A DNA stretch of 36,880 nucleotides from contig DIDB01000228.1 of assembly GCA_002417905.1 (NCBI GenBank), positions 1-36,880 on the forward strand. Direction: 5' to 3'. A model generated the notes under the pieces. That model did not search any database, had not been told where the DNA came from, and saw only the letters and a list, made by a program, of their open reading frames with translations. The position numbers and the translations under genes were made by a program. Shown in pieces: positions 1 to 11,221 of this stretch (positions are counted from its first letter, which is position 1; each line of letters opens with the position of its first letter). This DNA is from Pseudomonadaceae bacterium UBA5811 (GTDB lineage: Bacteria; Pseudomonadota; Gammaproteobacteria; Pseudomonadales; Pseudomonadaceae).

Positions 1-306
1 CATGCCCGGCTGGTGGAGGGGGTGCAGCAGAAGGCCATTCTGGTGCCCCAGAAAGGGGTGAGCCGGGATTCCAAGGGGGAAGCAGTGGCCATGGTGGTCA
101 ATGCGGAAAACCGGGTCGAGCAGCGCCGGCTGGTGACGGGGCGGGCCGTGGGTAACCGCTGGCTGGTCGAAGAGGGGCTGGCTGAGGGGGACCGGGTGAT
201 TACCAGCGGCCTGCAGTTTATCCAGGCGGGGGCTGAAGTCCATCCCGTGCCGGATACGTCCGTGGAAACGGCCCCGGCTGCTGCTTCTGCGCCGCAGGCG
301 CACTGA
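1..306 (+). CDS. RND efflux membrane-fusion (periplasmic adaptor) protein, C-terminal part
   Basis: The reading frame is open from the first base of the window, so this is the 3' end of a longer gene; the internal ATG at 13 is not a real start. About 101 codons are visible. The segment QQKAILVPQKGV followed by a beta-rich stretch ending in LAEGDRVITSGLQFIQAGAEV is typical of the membrane-proximal domain of AcrA/MexA-type adaptors, which link an RND pump to its outer-membrane channel. The tail is Ala/Pro rich. The pump gene begins 9 bp downstream and the outer-membrane factor follows, giving the usual adaptor-pump-channel order. Substrate range cannot be told from this fragment. Family assignment is firm from motif and context; the lipobox and hairpin lie outside the window. 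Confidence 0.88.
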   Translation, partial: HARLVEGVQQKAILVPQKGVSRDSKGEAVAMVVNAENRVEQRRLVTGRAVGNRWLVEEGLAEGDRVITSGLQFIQAGAEVHPVPDTSVETAPAAASAPQAH

Positions 307-315
307 GGATTACCC

Positions 316-3300
316 ATGTCCAGATTCTTTATTGACCGGCCTGTCTTTGCCTGGGTGGTGGCCCTGCTGATCATGCTGGTCGGGGTCCTGTCCCTGTTCC
401 GCCTGCCGATCAACCAGTATCCGGATATTGCCGCCCCATCGGTACAGATTTCGGTGACCTATCCGGGGGCCTCGGCCCAGACGGTCCAGGACACAGTGGT
501 TCAGGTGATCGAGCAGCAACTGAACGGTCTGGACGGGTTGCGCTACCTGTCGTCAAACGGCAACTCGGATGGTTCGATGACCATCACCGTGACCTTTGAC
601 CAGGGCACCAACCCGGATATTGCCCAGGTCCAGGTGCAGAACAAGCTGCAGCTGGCCACGCCCAACCTGCCACAGGAAGTCCAGCAGCAGGGCATCCGGG
701 TCACCAAGTCGGCCACCAGCTTTCTGATCGTGATTGGTCTGGTCTCCACCGATGGCCGGCTGGCCCGGGGCGACCTGGCCGATTTTGTGGTATCCACCCT
801 GCAGGACCCGATTTCCCGGACCTATGGCGTCGGGGATTTCCAGGTATTTGGCACCCAGTACTCGATGCGGATCTGGCTGGATCCGGTCAAGCTGAACAAT
901 TTCAAGCTGACCCCGGTCGATGTGAGCAATGCAATCAAGGCCCAGAACGTACAGATTTCTTCCGGCCAGCTGGGCGGAATGCCTGCGGTTGAAGGCCAGC
1001 AGATCACCGCGACCATTATCGGCAAGACCCGGCTGCAGACCCCCGAGCAGTTCAACAATATCCTGCTGAAGGTCAACACTGATGGCTCCCAGGTGCGGCT
1101 GCGTGATGTGGCTACTGCCGAGCTGAGCTCGCAGCAGGCAGATATCCAGTCTTACTACAACGGCATGCCAACCAGTGGCATCGGCATCAAGCTGGCGACT
1201 GGCGCCAATGCGCTGGATACGGCCAATGCGGTGCGGGAAACCCTGAACCGGCTGAAACCGCTGTTGCCTGAAGGGGTGGAGATTGTCTATCCCTATGACA
1301 CGACGCCGGTAATCCGGGAGTCGATCATGACTGTGGTGCACACCCTGTTTGAAGCGGTGGTGCTGGTGTTCCTGGTCATGTTCCTGTTCCTGCAGAACCT
1401 GCGGGCGACCCTGGTGCCAACCCTGGCGGTGCCGGTGGTGCTGCTGGGCACCTTTGCCGTGCTGAACCTGTTTGGTTACTCGATCAACACCCTGAGCATG
1501 TTTGCCATGGTGCTGGCCATCGGCCTGCTGGTGGACGATGCCATCGTGGTGGTGGAGAACGTCGAGCGGCTGATGGCCGAGGAGGGCCTGTCACCGCTGG
1601 AGGCGACCCGCAAGTCCATGGACCAGATCCAGGGCGCGCTGGTGGGTATTGGTCTGGTCCTGTCGGCGGTTTTTCTGCCAATGGCTTTTTTCGGGGGCTC
1701 CAGCGGCATCATCTTCCGCCAGTTCTCGGTAACCATTGCCACGGCGATGATCCTGTCGGTGCTGATGGCCCTGATTTTTACCCCGACCCTCTGCGTCTCG
1801 CTGCTGAAACCTTCCATGGTGGCCCATCATGAAAAACGTGGTTTTTTCGGCTGGTTCAACCGGGTGTTTGACAGCGGCATCCGGGGCTACGAGCGCAGCG
1901 TGGGGGCCATCCTGCGGCGCAAGACGCCCTATCTGCTGGTTTATCTGGTGATTGTGGTTGGCATGGGCTGGCTGTTTAGCCGGGTGCCCAGTGCCTTTCT
2001 GCCTGATGAGGATCAGGGGCTGCTGTTTGTCCAGGTCCAGGCCCCGGTCGGTTCCAGCGGTGAGCGGACGGCAGCCACCATGGACAAGATCCGCGAGTAC
2101 ATGATGGAAAATGAAAAGGATGTGGTGTCTTCCATCTTCACTGTAACCGGTTTCAACTTTGCCGGGCGTGGCCAGAATTCCGGACTGGCTTTTATCAGCC
2201 TCCGTCCCTGGGCCGAACGGACCCGGGATGAGGATACGGTCTTTGCCCTGATGCAGCGGGCCCAGAGATTTTTCTCGACCCAGATCCGGGATGCCAAGGC
2301 CTTTGCCTTTGCCCCGCCGGCGGTCATTGCCCTGGGTAATGCCTCGGGGTTTGACGTCTTTCTGGAGGACCGGGCCAACCTAGGCCATGAGGCCCTGGTG
2401 GCGGCCCGCAACCAGGTGCTGGGCATGGCTGCCCAGTCTCCGGTACTGGCGGCGGTACGTCCCAATGGTATGAGTGATGAGCCCCAGTTCAAGCTGGAAG
2501 TGGATGATGAAAAAGCCCGGGCGCTCGGGGTCTCGCTGACGGATATCAACAGCACGGTCTCGGCCGCGTGGGGATACAGCTACGTCAATGACTTTATCGA
2601 CCGGGGCCGGGTGAAAAAGGTCTTTATGCAGGGGGTTCCGGAATACCGGATGTCACCGGAATCCCTGAAAGACTGGTATGTGCGCAATGCCAATGGTGAC
2701 ATGGTGCCCTTCAACGCCTTTGCGTCCGGTCACTGGATCTACGGTGCACCCCGCCTTGAGCGCTATAACGGGGTGCCGGCGGTGGAAATCATGGGCCAGT
2801 CTGCACCCGGCTATGCTTCCGGTGAAGCCATGGCCGCCATGGAAGGCATCATGGCCCAGCTGCCGGCGGCAATTACCCATGCCTGGACCGGGGTTTCCTT
2901 TGAGGAGCGTTCTTCGGGCAATCTGGCGCCCCTGCTGTATGCCCTGTCGCTGATAGTGGTATTCCTCTGCCTGGCGGCCCTGTATGAAAGCTGGGCCATT
3001 CCCTTTGCGGTGATGCTGGCCGTACCACTGGGCATTATTGGTGCTGTGGTGGCGACCCTGGCCCGGGGGCTGGCCAATGATGTGTTCTTCCAGGTAGGGC
3101 TGCTGACCACGGTAGGTCTGACTGCGAAAAACGCCATTCTGATCGTGGAGTTTGCCAAGGAGCTGCACGAGCAGGGTAAAAGCCTGTTTGATGCGGCGGT
3201 TGAAGCCAGCCGCATGCGGCTGCGGCCCATCATCATGACCTCCATGGCCTTCACCCTGGGCGTAGTGCCGCTGGCCATCACCACCAGTGCCGGTGCGGGC

Positions 3301-3459
3301 AGTGCCCATGCAGTGGGAACCGGTGTGATTGGCGGGATGCTGTCGGCGACCTTCCTGGCGATTTTCTGGGTTCCCCTGTTTTTTGTGCTGGTACTGTCGA
3401 TGAAAGAGCGCAAACAGAACAATGCGGTTCAGGCCAGCCAGGAAGGAGGTGCCCGGTGA
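316..3459 (+). CDS. RND multidrug efflux pump, inner-membrane transporter (AcrB/MexB type, HAE1)
   Basis: This 1047-residue protein has the full length of HAE1-family proton-driven drug pumps. It starts [20 protein letters not shown], the conserved first membrane helix. Two repeats, each with a large periplasmic loop and a bundle of membrane helices, can be followed. The proton-relay acidic pair in [13 protein letters not shown] is D407-D408, and the conserved lysine in [16 protein letters not shown] is K938; both match AcrB. The C-terminus is hydrophilic and Lys/Gln rich. It is expected to act as an inner-membrane trimer with the adaptor upstream and the channel downstream. Its stop overlaps the GTG start of the channel gene, so the three are one operon. 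The substrate is unknown. Nothing links it to nitrogen fixation except position at the edge of the nif island. Confidence 0.95.
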   Translation: MSRFFIDRPVFAWVVALLIMLVGVLSLFRLPINQYPDIAAPSVQISVTYPGASAQTVQDTVVQVIEQQLNGLDGLRYLSSNGNSDGSMTITVTFDQGTNPDIAQVQVQNKLQLATPNLPQEVQQQGIRVTKSATSFLIVIGLVSTDGRLARGDLADFVVSTLQDPISRTYGVGDFQVFGTQYSMRIWLDPVKLNNFKLTPVDVSNAIKAQNVQISSGQLGGMPAVEGQQITATIIGKTRLQTPEQFNNILLKVNTDGSQVRLRDVATAELSSQQADIQSYYNGMPTSGIGIKLATGANALDTANAVRETLNRLKPLLPEGVEIVYPYDTTPVIRESIMTVVHTLFEAVVLVFLVMFLFLQNLRATLVPTLAVPVVLLGTFAVLNLFGYSINTLSMFAMVLAIGLLVDDAIVVVENVERLMAEEGLSPLEATRKSMDQIQGALVGIGLVLSAVFLPMAFFGGSSGIIFRQFSVTIATAMILSVLMALIFTPTLCVSLLKPSMVAHHEKRGFFGWFNRVFDSGIRGYERSVGAILRRKTPYLLVYLVIVVGMGWLFSRVPSAFLPDEDQGLLFVQVQAPVGSSGERTAATMDKIREYMMENEKDVVSSIFTVTGFNFAGRGQNSGLAFISLRPWAERTRDEDTVFALMQRAQRFFSTQIRDAKAFAFAPPAVIALGNASGFDVFLEDRANLGHEALVAARNQVLGMAAQSPVLAAVRPNGMSDEPQFKLEVDDEKARALGVSLTDINSTVSAAWGYSYVNDFIDRGRVKKVFMQGVPEYRMSPESLKDWYVRNANGDMVPFNAFASGHWIYGAPRLERYNGVPAVEIMGQSAPGYASGEAMAAMEGIMAQLPAAITHAWTGVSFEERSSGNLAPLLYALSLIVVFLCLAALYESWAIPFAVMLAVPLGIIGAVVATLARGLANDVFFQVGLLTTVGLTAKNAILIVEFAKELHEQGKSLFDAAVEASRMRLRPIIMTSMAFTLGVVPLAITTSAGAGSAHAVGTGVIGGMLSATFLAIFWVPLFFVLVLSMKERKQNNAVQASQEGGAR

Positions 3460-4961
3460 ACAAGTCGTCTCCCCTGCTGCTGCTGCTGGGCCTGTCGGTG
3501 TCCGGCTGCTCGCTGATGCCGGACTATATGCGGCCAGGCCTGCCCGTCGAGCGGACGTTCCAGACCCGCACGGAAAATATGGTGTCACCGGTACTGGACT
3601 GGCAGGCCTTTTTCCTTGATCCGGCCCTGCGCCAGCTGATCCGTCTGGCACTGGACAATAACCGGGATCTGCGTAGTGCCGCACTGAATGTCGAGGCTTA
3701 CCAGGCTCAGTACCGGGTGGCCCGTTCCGACCTGTTTCCCAAGTTTGGCCTGACCGGCGTGGAAAGCCGCCGGCGGATTCCTGCGGGGACAACCGGGGGA
3801 ATGAGTGGTTCTGGCAATATGACCACCGGCGGCACTTCAGGTACCAGCTCCGCCTATACGGGCACAGGCAGCAGTGGCAGTTCGGCAGTCATTACGTCCT
3901 GGTATGCGGTCAGTACGGATGTCTCCTGGGAGCTGGACCTGTTTGGCCGGATCAACAGCCTGCGAACCCAGGCCCTGGAACAGTTCTTTGCCAGTGAGGC
4001 CGCCCGGCGTGGCGTACAGATCAGCCTGGTGGCCAGTGTGGCCAACGCCTGGCTGACCTGGCAGGCTGACCAGGCCCGGCTGGAGCTGTCCCGCGATACC
4101 CTGAAAACCTACGAGGAAACCCTGCGTCTGACCCAGACCAGTTTTGAGGTGGGCAACACCTCGGCGCTGGAGGTCCGCCAGGCCCAGACATCCGTGGACT
4201 CCACCCGGGCAGTGCTAGAGACCTATGCCCGGGCTGTGCTGCAGGACCGCAATGCACTGGTACTGCTGGCTGGCCGGCAACTGCCGGAGGAGCTGGTCCC
4301 CAAAGGGAAGCCGGAAGACCACCAGCTGGCCGGATTTCCGGTCGGTATGGTTTCTGACCTGCTGCTGCAGCGGCCGGACATCATGGAGGCCGAATTCCGC
4401 CTGAAAGCGGCCAATGCCAATATCGGGGCTGCCCGGGCTGCCTTTTTCCCGAAAGTAGCCCTGACCGCATCCGGCGGAACGGCGGGTGGTTCGATTTCGG
4501 ACCTGTTTACGGCCGGCTCCGGCTACTGGAGTTTTATTCCCAGCATTACCGTACCGATTTTCCGGGCCGGTGAGCTGATGGGCAATCTGGATTACGCCAA
4601 AATTAGCAAGGACATGCAGGTTGCCAGTTATGAAAAGGCCATCCAGACCGCGTTCCGCGAGGTCAACGATGGCCTGGCCGCCCGTACCACCTACCGGCGC
4701 CAGGTTGCAGCCCAGCATGATCTGGTGGACACCACCCAGGATTACTACCGGCTGGCCGACTTGCGTTACCAGACCGGCATCGACAGTTACCTGACCTTCC
4801 TGGATGCCCAGCGCCAGCTGTTTTCTGCCCGGCAGCAACTGATCAGTGACCAGCTGAACCAGCAGATTACCGAGGTCAATCTGTTCAAGGCCCTGGGTGG
4901 TGGCTGGCAGGATGCGGTAGCTGCCGGAAACAGCAGCAGTCCTGCGGCTGCGGCACCCTGA
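3456..4961 (+). CDS. Outer-membrane efflux lipoprotein (OprM/NodT family)
   Basis: The 501-aa product begins with a signal peptide and lipobox (LSVSGC, acylated Cys18), then the OprM-type sequence [17 protein letters not shown]. Two TolC-like repeats follow; conserved motifs include [11 protein letters not shown] (about residue 155), [11 protein letters not shown] and the C-terminal [18 protein letters not shown]. The start is GTG at 3456, chosen because a strong GGAAGGAGGT ribosome-binding site lies just upstream and the family N-terminus follows; it overlaps the pump stop by four bases (GTGA). It would form the outer-membrane exit duct of the tripartite pump. One odd feature is a Gly/Ser/Thr-rich low-complexity insertion at about residues 108-148, in the region of the first surface loop. 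The gene converges on nifQ with a gap of only 16 bp and no obvious terminator. Confidence 0.93.
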   Translation: MNKSSPLLLLLGLSVSGCSLMPDYMRPGLPVERTFQTRTENMVSPVLDWQAFFLDPALRQLIRLALDNNRDLRSAALNVEAYQAQYRVARSDLFPKFGLTGVESRRRIPAGTTGGMSGSGNMTTGGTSGTSSAYTGTGSSGSSAVITSWYAVSTDVSWELDLFGRINSLRTQALEQFFASEAARRGVQISLVASVANAWLTWQADQARLELSRDTLKTYEETLRLTQTSFEVGNTSALEVRQAQTSVDSTRAVLETYARAVLQDRNALVLLAGRQLPEELVPKGKPEDHQLAGFPVGMVSDLLLQRPDIMEAEFRLKAANANIGAARAAFFPKVALTASGGTAGGSISDLFTAGSGYWSFIPSITVPIFRAGELMGNLDYAKISKDMQVASYEKAIQTAFREVNDGLAARTTYRRQVAAQHDLVDTTQDYYRLADLRYQTGIDSYLTFLDAQRQLFSARQQLISDQLNQQITEVNLFKALGGGWQDAVAAGNSSSPAAAAP

Positions 4962-4977
4962 GCCGGGCTGGCAGGAC

Positions 4978-5511
4978 TCAGTGCTCCTCGCCGAAACACT
5001 CGTCGCGGGTGGAGCACTGTTCGCAGCTGGGTGCCCGGCAGACATAGCTGCCGCCCCGTTCGCAGAGCTGTTTGTAGAAAAAGCGTTTCCAGCGCATGTT
5101 CTGCACGTTGTGTCCGGCGACTTCCGGGAAGTTGTATAGCAGCAGTTCCCGCAGCTGCTGGCGGGATTCCAGCCCCAGATCCCGCCACAGATGATCTCCC
5201 CCCAGACAGCCTGCAGCCACAATGGCCGCCATCCAGTGGTGTTCCGGTTCGGGCTGTGGCTGGCCCTCAAGCAGCAGATTACGGATTTCCGCCCACTCAT
5301 CCCGGCGCAGGCCGAGCAGCTCTTCGCGCAGGTCTGCGGCCAGTTCAGCTTCAGAGGGCAGGGGCAGGGCATGGCGTGAGGCCAGCTGCCGGTAATCCGG
5401 ACTGTCCAGGCCCAGCTGCCAGGGCAGACAGGTCCGGCCGGCCTGTCTGGCCCGGGCGATCTGGATAAACCAGTGCGGATTGCCGCTGGCCAGCGAGGCG
5501 CTGTCGCCCAT
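4978..5511 (-). CDS. nifQ: NifQ, molybdenum donor for FeMo-cofactor synthesis
   Basis: The protein has 177 residues. NifQ is an iron-sulfur protein that carries Mo, as a Mo-Fe-S species, to the NifEN/NifH complex where FeMo-co is completed. The diagnostic C-terminal cysteine motif C-x4-C-x2-C-x5-C is present at C158, C163, C166 and C172, preceded by the conserved RWKRFFYKQLCERGG. The middle part (HHWMAAIVAAGCLGGDHLWRDLG) also fits the family. A strong GGAGG ribosome-binding site precedes the ATG, which overlaps the nifO stop (TGATG). It is the last gene of the nifB-fdxN-nifO-nifQ operon and is probably expressed from the sigma54 promoter upstream of nifB. No separate promoter was seen. Confidence 0.95.
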   Translation of the reverse strand: MGDSASLASGNPHWFIQIARARQAGRTCLPWQLGLDSPDYRQLASRHALPLPSEAELAADLREELLGLRRDEWAEIRNLLLEGQPQPEPEHHWMAAIVAAGCLGGDHLWRDLGLESRQQLRELLLYNFPEVAGHNVQNMRWKRFFYKQLCERGGSYVCRAPSCEQCSTRDECFGEEH

Positions 5512-5960
5512 CAGTGTCCTCCGTAAAGCGGCAGGCAGCCATCGTGGCTGCCCTGGCCGGCGGCACAGCGGCCCAGGGTGTTTTCCCGGGGCAGCTCGGG
5601 AAACCGCCCCTTGCAGGGCAGCTGCCGGCTCAGGGTTGGCAGGTCAAAGCCAGCCATGAAATGCGAGCCATAACGGATCAGCGGGCGGCGGATCAGTGAG
5701 GGATTGCGGACCATCAGCTCCAGCGCCTGGGCTGCCGTCAGCTGTTCCGGGTCCAGCTCACCATATTTGATGGCCGGGGCCGAGCTGTTAAACCACTCGG
5801 CAACCGGTTTGTCGCCAAAAAAAGGGCGCAGTCGCTCACAGGTCCAGGGTTCACTGAGCAGGTCACGGACCTCAAGTTTGAGGCCTGTGGTGCGCAGCAG
5901 CTGTTTCTGCAGCCGGTTGGTGGCACACCCCGGCTTTTCGTAAAAGACAATGCAGGACAT
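5511..5960 (-). CDS. nifO: NifO-like nitrogenase-associated protein, ArsC/Spx thioredoxin-fold family
   Basis: This 149-aa protein resembles the arsenate-reductase-like (ArsC/Spx) family. It opens with MSCIVFYEKPGCATNRLQKQLL, where C12 sits in the position of the ArsC catalytic cysteine, and has the later RPLIRYGSHFMAGFD segment typical of the fold. Proteins of this kind sit between fdxN and nifQ in A. vinelandii, where the gene is called nifO and has been linked to partition of molybdenum between nitrogenase and nitrate assimilation. The C-terminal ~35 residues, with three cysteines or histidine-containing turns (GRCAAGQGSHDGCLPLYGGH), extend past the ArsC core and could bind metal; that is inference. 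It overlaps nifQ and lies 10 bp after fdxN, so it is co-transcribed with nifB. The exact biochemical role is not established. Confidence 0.85.
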   Translation of the reverse strand: MSCIVFYEKPGCATNRLQKQLLRTTGLKLEVRDLLSEPWTCERLRPFFGDKPVAEWFNSSAPAIKYGELDPEQLTAAQALELMVRNPSLIRRPLIRYGSHFMAGFDLPTLSRQLPCKGRFPELPRENTLGRCAAGQGSHDGCLPLYGGH

Positions 5961-5970
5961 GGGACTGCCC

Positions 5971-6249
5971 TCAGCGTGCCTGGATTTCGCTCATGGCCTC
6001 GGCCAGACGCTCCGGCGGAATACCGGTCAGGGAGCCTGCCGGATTGGCCGGCGTACCATCCGCCAGCAGGATGGCACCCTCGACCGGACAGATGGCGGCA
6101 CATTGCGGATCCGCATATTCGCCATCACATTCCGTGCATTTTGCGGCCAGGATTTCAAAGTGGGCACTGCCCCGGGTGATGGCATCACTCGGGCAGACAT
6201 CAGCACAGGCCCAGCAGTTGACGCAGGACTCCACAATCTTCAAGGCCAT
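5971..6249 (-). CDS. fdxN: 2[4Fe-4S] ferredoxin, FdxN type
   Basis: The product has 92 residues and two cluster-binding motifs. The first is C-x2-C-x2-C-x3-C (CVNCWACADVC, starting at C9). The second has an eight-residue insertion, C-x2-C-x8-C-x3-C, as in Alvin-type 2[4Fe-4S] ferredoxins. FdxN proteins encoded after nifB are thought to supply electrons for NifB-co synthesis by NifB or, in some bacteria, to nitrogenase. The ATG follows an excellent GGAGGT ribosome-binding site. The gene lies 38 bp after nifB and 10 bp before nifO, in the nifB operon. The final ~30 residues (Pro/Gly/Ala rich, then a short helix) are beyond the cluster core. Whether this ferredoxin serves NifB or the nitrogenase cannot be decided from sequence. 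Confidence 0.93.
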   Translation of the reverse strand: MALKIVESCVNCWACADVCPSDAITRGSAHFEILAAKCTECDGEYADPQCAAICPVEGAILLADGTPANPAGSLTGIPPERLAEAMSEIQAR

Positions 6250-6287
6250 TTTGCACCTCCGGCATCATTCGTTCATGGCGGGCCGCC

Positions 6288-7802
6288 TCAGGCGTTGGCC
6301 TGGAACAGCGCCCGCTCACCTTCCAGACGACCGGCAGCAATCATTTCCTGGTAAACGGCCATCACGGCTTCCTCGATGGGTTCCATCGCATGTTCGCCGT
6401 TGGGCTGGATGCCCGCCGCTTCCAGGTCGCTCCAGGGTTCGAAACCGATTTTGGAGCAGAGCACTGCCTCACAGCCTTTTAATGCACGAATGCTGCCAGA
6501 AAGCGCAGATTCCTTTTCACCGCAGGTATCACTGCCAATGCAGAACAGGTCCACCTTGCGATGGCCGATAAAACGCACTCCTTCGGAAGAGGCTTCATAG
6601 ATCAGGAATTCACGGGCATGCCCGAAGTGCTCATTGACCAGTCCGCTGCCTTTGGTGGCTACAGCCATCTGGACCGGACGGTGTTTGCGGGCGGGCTGTC
6701 CCTGGGGCGCAGCCGGGCTTCCGGCATTGGCCAGACGGGCACGTTTGGCGGATTTCTCCTCCAGCTCCTCCATGATCGATGCATGAATGGCTGCCCGTTT
6801 TACCATGGCGGCCTCGTAGTCGATGTTCATGTTCTCGATCTTGTCGAGGGTAAACTCGTCGCCCCGGTCCTCACCCAGCATGCCCACGGCATCGGCCCGG
6901 CACTGGCGGCAGTGGCGCATCATGTTCATGTCGCCGGCGCAGGCATCCTGCAGCGCCTGCAGCTCTTCGGTGTCAGGACTGCGCTGGCCCATGACACCAT
7001 AGAAGGTGCCGTGCTCCGGTTCGGCGATCAGTGGCATTACATTGTGCAGGAATGCACCTTTTTCTTTCACGATGCGGCTGACCTCTTTGAGGTGCTCATC
7101 GTTGACGCCGGGAATCATTACCGAGTTGACCTTGACCAGGATGCCACGTTCCACCAGCATCTCCAGGCCTTTCTGCTGCTGGCTGATCAGGATCTCGGCC
7201 GCTTTTGCGCCCCGGACCCGCTTGTGGTTCCAGAAGATCCATGGGTAGATCTTGGCTCCGATTTCCGGGTCCACGCAGTTGATGGTGATGGTTACGTGGT
7301 CAATATTGTGCCGGGCCAGTTCGTCAACGCACTCTGGTAGTGCAAGGCCATTGGTGGAAACGCACAGCTTGATGTCCGGGGCCTGTTCGGTCAGCAGCCG
7401 GAACGTTTCAAAGGTACGCTGGGGGTTGGCCAGGGGATCACCCGGTCCGGCAATGCCCAGTACGGTCATCTGCGGAATGGTGGCGGCCACCGCCTTGACT
7501 TTCTTGACCGCCTGTTCAGGTGTCAGGACTTCGGAGACCACGCCCGGTCGCGATTCGTTGGCACAGTCGTACTTGCGGTTGCAGTAATGGCACTGGATGT
7601 TGCAGGCCGGCGCCACGGCAACGTGCATGCGGGCAAAGTAATGGTGCGCCTCTTCCGAGTAGCAGGGATGGTTCTGCACCTTGGCCCGGATGTGTTCCGG
7701 CAGGTGTGACAGCTGATCATTGCTGCTGCCACAGCTGCCCGAAGAGCAACCGCCAGCACTGCTGCTCCCTGCCTTGCCATGCTCAAGTACGCTCAGTTCC
7801 AT
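6288..7802 (-). CDS. nifB: NifB, radical-SAM FeMo-cofactor biosynthesis protein
   Basis: NifB fuses two [4Fe-4S] units and inserts the central carbide to make NifB-co, the core of FeMo-co. The 504-aa protein has the radical-SAM motif C-x3-C-x2-C at C67, C71 and C74 (ACNIQCHYCN), with C80 just after. Further conserved parts are the GxGD-like segment LGIAGPGDPLANP, the HNVMPLIAEPEHGTFYG block, and the Cys cluster RHCRQCRADAVGMLGED. A NifX-like cofactor-binding domain fused at the C-terminus (about residues 375-500) contains LVNEHFGHAREFLIYE. The N-terminus has a Ser/Gly/Cys-rich stretch. The ATG has a GGAGA ribosome-binding site 7 bp upstream. The gene heads the nifB-fdxN-nifO-nifQ operon and has its own sigma54 promoter and NifA sites, separated from nifA by a terminator. 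Confidence 0.98.
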   Translation of the reverse strand: MELSVLEHGKAGSSSAGGCSSGSCGSSNDQLSHLPEHIRAKVQNHPCYSEEAHHYFARMHVAVAPACNIQCHYCNRKYDCANESRPGVVSEVLTPEQAVKKVKAVAATIPQMTVLGIAGPGDPLANPQRTFETFRLLTEQAPDIKLCVSTNGLALPECVDELARHNIDHVTITINCVDPEIGAKIYPWIFWNHKRVRGAKAAEILISQQQKGLEMLVERGILVKVNSVMIPGVNDEHLKEVSRIVKEKGAFLHNVMPLIAEPEHGTFYGVMGQRSPDTEELQALQDACAGDMNMMRHCRQCRADAVGMLGEDRGDEFTLDKIENMNIDYEAAMVKRAAIHASIMEELEEKSAKRARLANAGSPAAPQGQPARKHRPVQMAVATKGSGLVNEHFGHAREFLIYEASSEGVRFIGHRKVDLFCIGSDTCGEKESALSGSIRALKGCEAVLCSKIGFEPWSDLEAAGIQPNGEHAMEPIEEAVMAVYQEMIAAGRLEGERALFQANA

Positions 7803-7840
7803 GGTGTTCTCCGATGAGAGAGTCAGGTTTCGGATTGCTG

Positions 7841-7856
7841 AGCAATATTAAGGCCA
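7841..7856 (-). promoter_or_regulatory. Sigma54 (-24/-12) promoter of nifB
   Basis: Read on the minus strand the site is TGGCCTTAATATTGCT: GG and GC are separated by exactly 10 bp and the -12 element is TTGCT. The predicted start is near 7830, giving a leader of about 28 nt before the nifB ATG. An imperfect IHF-like site (TAACATATTGTTT, one mismatch) lies at 7864-7876, between the promoter and the NifA sites. Confidence 0.85.
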
Positions 7857-7905
7857 ATCTGTATAACATATTGTTTTATAATGAAATGTCTGTTTTTGGC
7901 AGGGC

Positions 7906-7925
7906 TGTTTGTAGTGCAACAGACA
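7906..7925. promoter_or_regulatory. Two overlapping NifA upstream activator sites for nifB
   Basis: The 20 bp hold two exact TGT-N10-ACA sites offset by 4 bp: 7906-7921 and 7910-7925. They lie about 60 bp upstream of the nifB -24 element. Because they share most bases, two NifA dimers could not easily occupy both in the same way. Confidence 0.8.
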
Positions 7926-7976
7926 ATCTGGCGGGAATTTTGCGCCCTGATCTGTACGCTTCTCAACAAGAAGGGC

Positions 7977-8007
7977 AAAAAGCACCGGGGTGCCGGATGG
8001 ACCCCGG
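7977..8007 (-). terminator. Rho-independent terminator after nifA
   Basis: On the minus strand a perfect 7-bp stem, CCGGGGT paired with ACCCCGG, with a 9-nt loop, is followed closely by a run of five T. It begins 8 bp after the nifA stop and separates nifLA from the nifB operon, in keeping with the separate nifB promoter. Confidence 0.75.
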
Positions 8008-8014
8008 GCGGACT

Positions 8015-9577
8015 TCAGATTTTCCGCATGTGGATATTCAGGGTCTGGATCCGGTAGGCGATCTGCCGGGGGGTCATGCCCAGCAGGCGGGCAGCCTTGG
8101 CCTTGACCCAGCCGGCCTGTTCCAGGGCGGCGATCACCCGCTCCCGGTCGTCCAGCCCCTCGTCATTCAGATCCACCTCGGGCAACGGGGCCAGGGGCGG
8201 GCTTTCGTTATCCAGTCCGGTCAGGGAAATCACATCCCGGGTGATGGTGCCATCCTCGCTCATGATGGCCGAGCGCTCCAGGCAGTTTTCCAGCTCCCGG
8301 ACGTTCCCGGGCCAGCGGTGGCCCATCAGCAGGCGGGTGGCACTGTCGGTAATGGTCAGCGGACGGCCCTGCTGGGCCGCAATCTTGGCCAGCAGGAATT
8401 CGGCCAGTTCGGGAATATCGGCAATCCGTTCACGCAGCGGCGGAATGCGGATGGCCATGACGTTCAGGCGATAGTACAGATCTTCCCGGAAATTGCCTTT
8501 TTCCACCTCGCTTTCCAGATCACGGTTGGTGGCGGCGACAATCCGCACGTTGACCCGGACGGTCTGGTTGCCACCGACCCGTTCGAACTCTCCTTCCTGG
8601 AGAACCCGCAGCAGCTTGGCCTGGAACATGGGTGAAATTTCGCCAATTTCATCCAGAAACAGGGTGCCGCCATCGGCCTGTTCAAAGCGGCCCTTGCGCT
8701 GTTTGACCGCGCCGGTAAAGGCCCCTTTTTCATGGCCGAACAGTTCGGACTCCAGCAGGGTTTCCGGCAGGGCAGCGCAGTTCAGGCGTACCAGCGGGCG
8801 ATGGGAGCGGGGTGAGTTGTAATGGATGGCGCTGGCGATCAGCTCCTTGCCGGTACCGGATTCGCCCAGAATCAGCACGGTACTGTTCCATTTGGCCACC
8901 CGGCGGATCTGGTCGAAGACCTGGCGCATGGAGGCGGTATGGCCGACCACCATGTTTTCAAAGCCGTATTTGGCCCGGACTTCGCGGCGCAGCTCGTCCC
9001 GCTCATCCTGGACTTCGCGGCCATCCTCCAGGTTGACCACCAGCCGGATGCTCTGGGAAAGCAGGCAGGCCACAATTTCCAGAAAGCGGGTGCTGGCGGG
9101 CAGAAGGTCACTGGCCGTGCTGGCCGGCTGGGCGGCCAGCACGCCGATGGTGCCCCCCTCCGGGTTTTTGATCGGCACGGCAATAAAAGGCAGCTCCAGA
9201 TCATAGAGGGCCAGCCGGTCAAGAAAGCGCGGGTCACTGGCGATCCGCCCCAGCACAATGCTTTCGCCACTTTTGAGCACGCTGCCAATGATGCCCTCAC
9301 CATTGCGGTAGCGGGCGCTTTCCGCGCTCTGGATAACCGTTTCCGAGTCGGTATGGATGGCACCGATCTGCAGGGCTGCATTTTTGGGGTCGGTGATGGA
9401 GACCAGTCCGTGCTGCAGGCCCAGTCCATGCAGTACAGCCAGCACCTGGGCAAGCAGTTCTTCCAGCTGCTGGGCCCGGCTGATGCTGCGCGCAATGCTG
9501 GCGATGGCCTGCAGCTGGCTGTCGTAGAGCTCGCTCAGGCCGGGCCTGGACGTATAGGGAGAAAAGGTTGCGGTCAT
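8015..9577 (-). CDS. nifA: NifA, sigma54-dependent activator of nif genes
   Basis: NifA drives open-complex formation at nif sigma54 promoters. The 520-aa protein has an N-terminal GAF domain (about residues 25-180) and a central AAA+ domain with Walker A GESGTGKE (238-245), the sigma54-contacting GAFTGA loop (285-290) and Walker B TLFLDEIGE (305-313). It ends with a Fis-type helix-turn-helix (AARLLGMTPRQIAYRIQTL). The second ATG at 9577 is preferred over 9583 because AAGGG then lies 6 bp upstream. The linker before the DNA-binding domain has no cysteine motif of the oxygen-sensitive alpha/beta-proteobacterial NifA class. With nifL just upstream (18-bp gap), control should act through NifL binding. 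Its targets, TGT-N10-ACA sites, are seen before six promoters in this window. Confidence 0.97.
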   Translation of the reverse strand: MTATFSPYTSRPGLSELYDSQLQAIASIARSISRAQQLEELLAQVLAVLHGLGLQHGLVSITDPKNAALQIGAIHTDSETVIQSAESARYRNGEGIIGSVLKSGESIVLGRIASDPRFLDRLALYDLELPFIAVPIKNPEGGTIGVLAAQPASTASDLLPASTRFLEIVACLLSQSIRLVVNLEDGREVQDERDELRREVRAKYGFENMVVGHTASMRQVFDQIRRVAKWNSTVLILGESGTGKELIASAIHYNSPRSHRPLVRLNCAALPETLLESELFGHEKGAFTGAVKQRKGRFEQADGGTLFLDEIGEISPMFQAKLLRVLQEGEFERVGGNQTVRVNVRIVAATNRDLESEVEKGNFREDLYYRLNVMAIRIPPLRERIADIPELAEFLLAKIAAQQGRPLTITDSATRLLMGHRWPGNVRELENCLERSAIMSEDGTITRDVISLTGLDNESPPLAPLPEVDLNDEGLDDRERVIAALEQAGWVKAKAARLLGMTPRQIAYRIQTLNIHMRKI

Positions 9578-9595
9578 GGGCATCCCTTGCGCTGA

Positions 9596-11221
<1,626 letters not shown>

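Noticed and set aside
553..1341. Open frame antisense to the RND pump gene
   Set aside because: Shadow of a strong pump frame; GC-rich codons produce antisense frames, with no recognisable domain.
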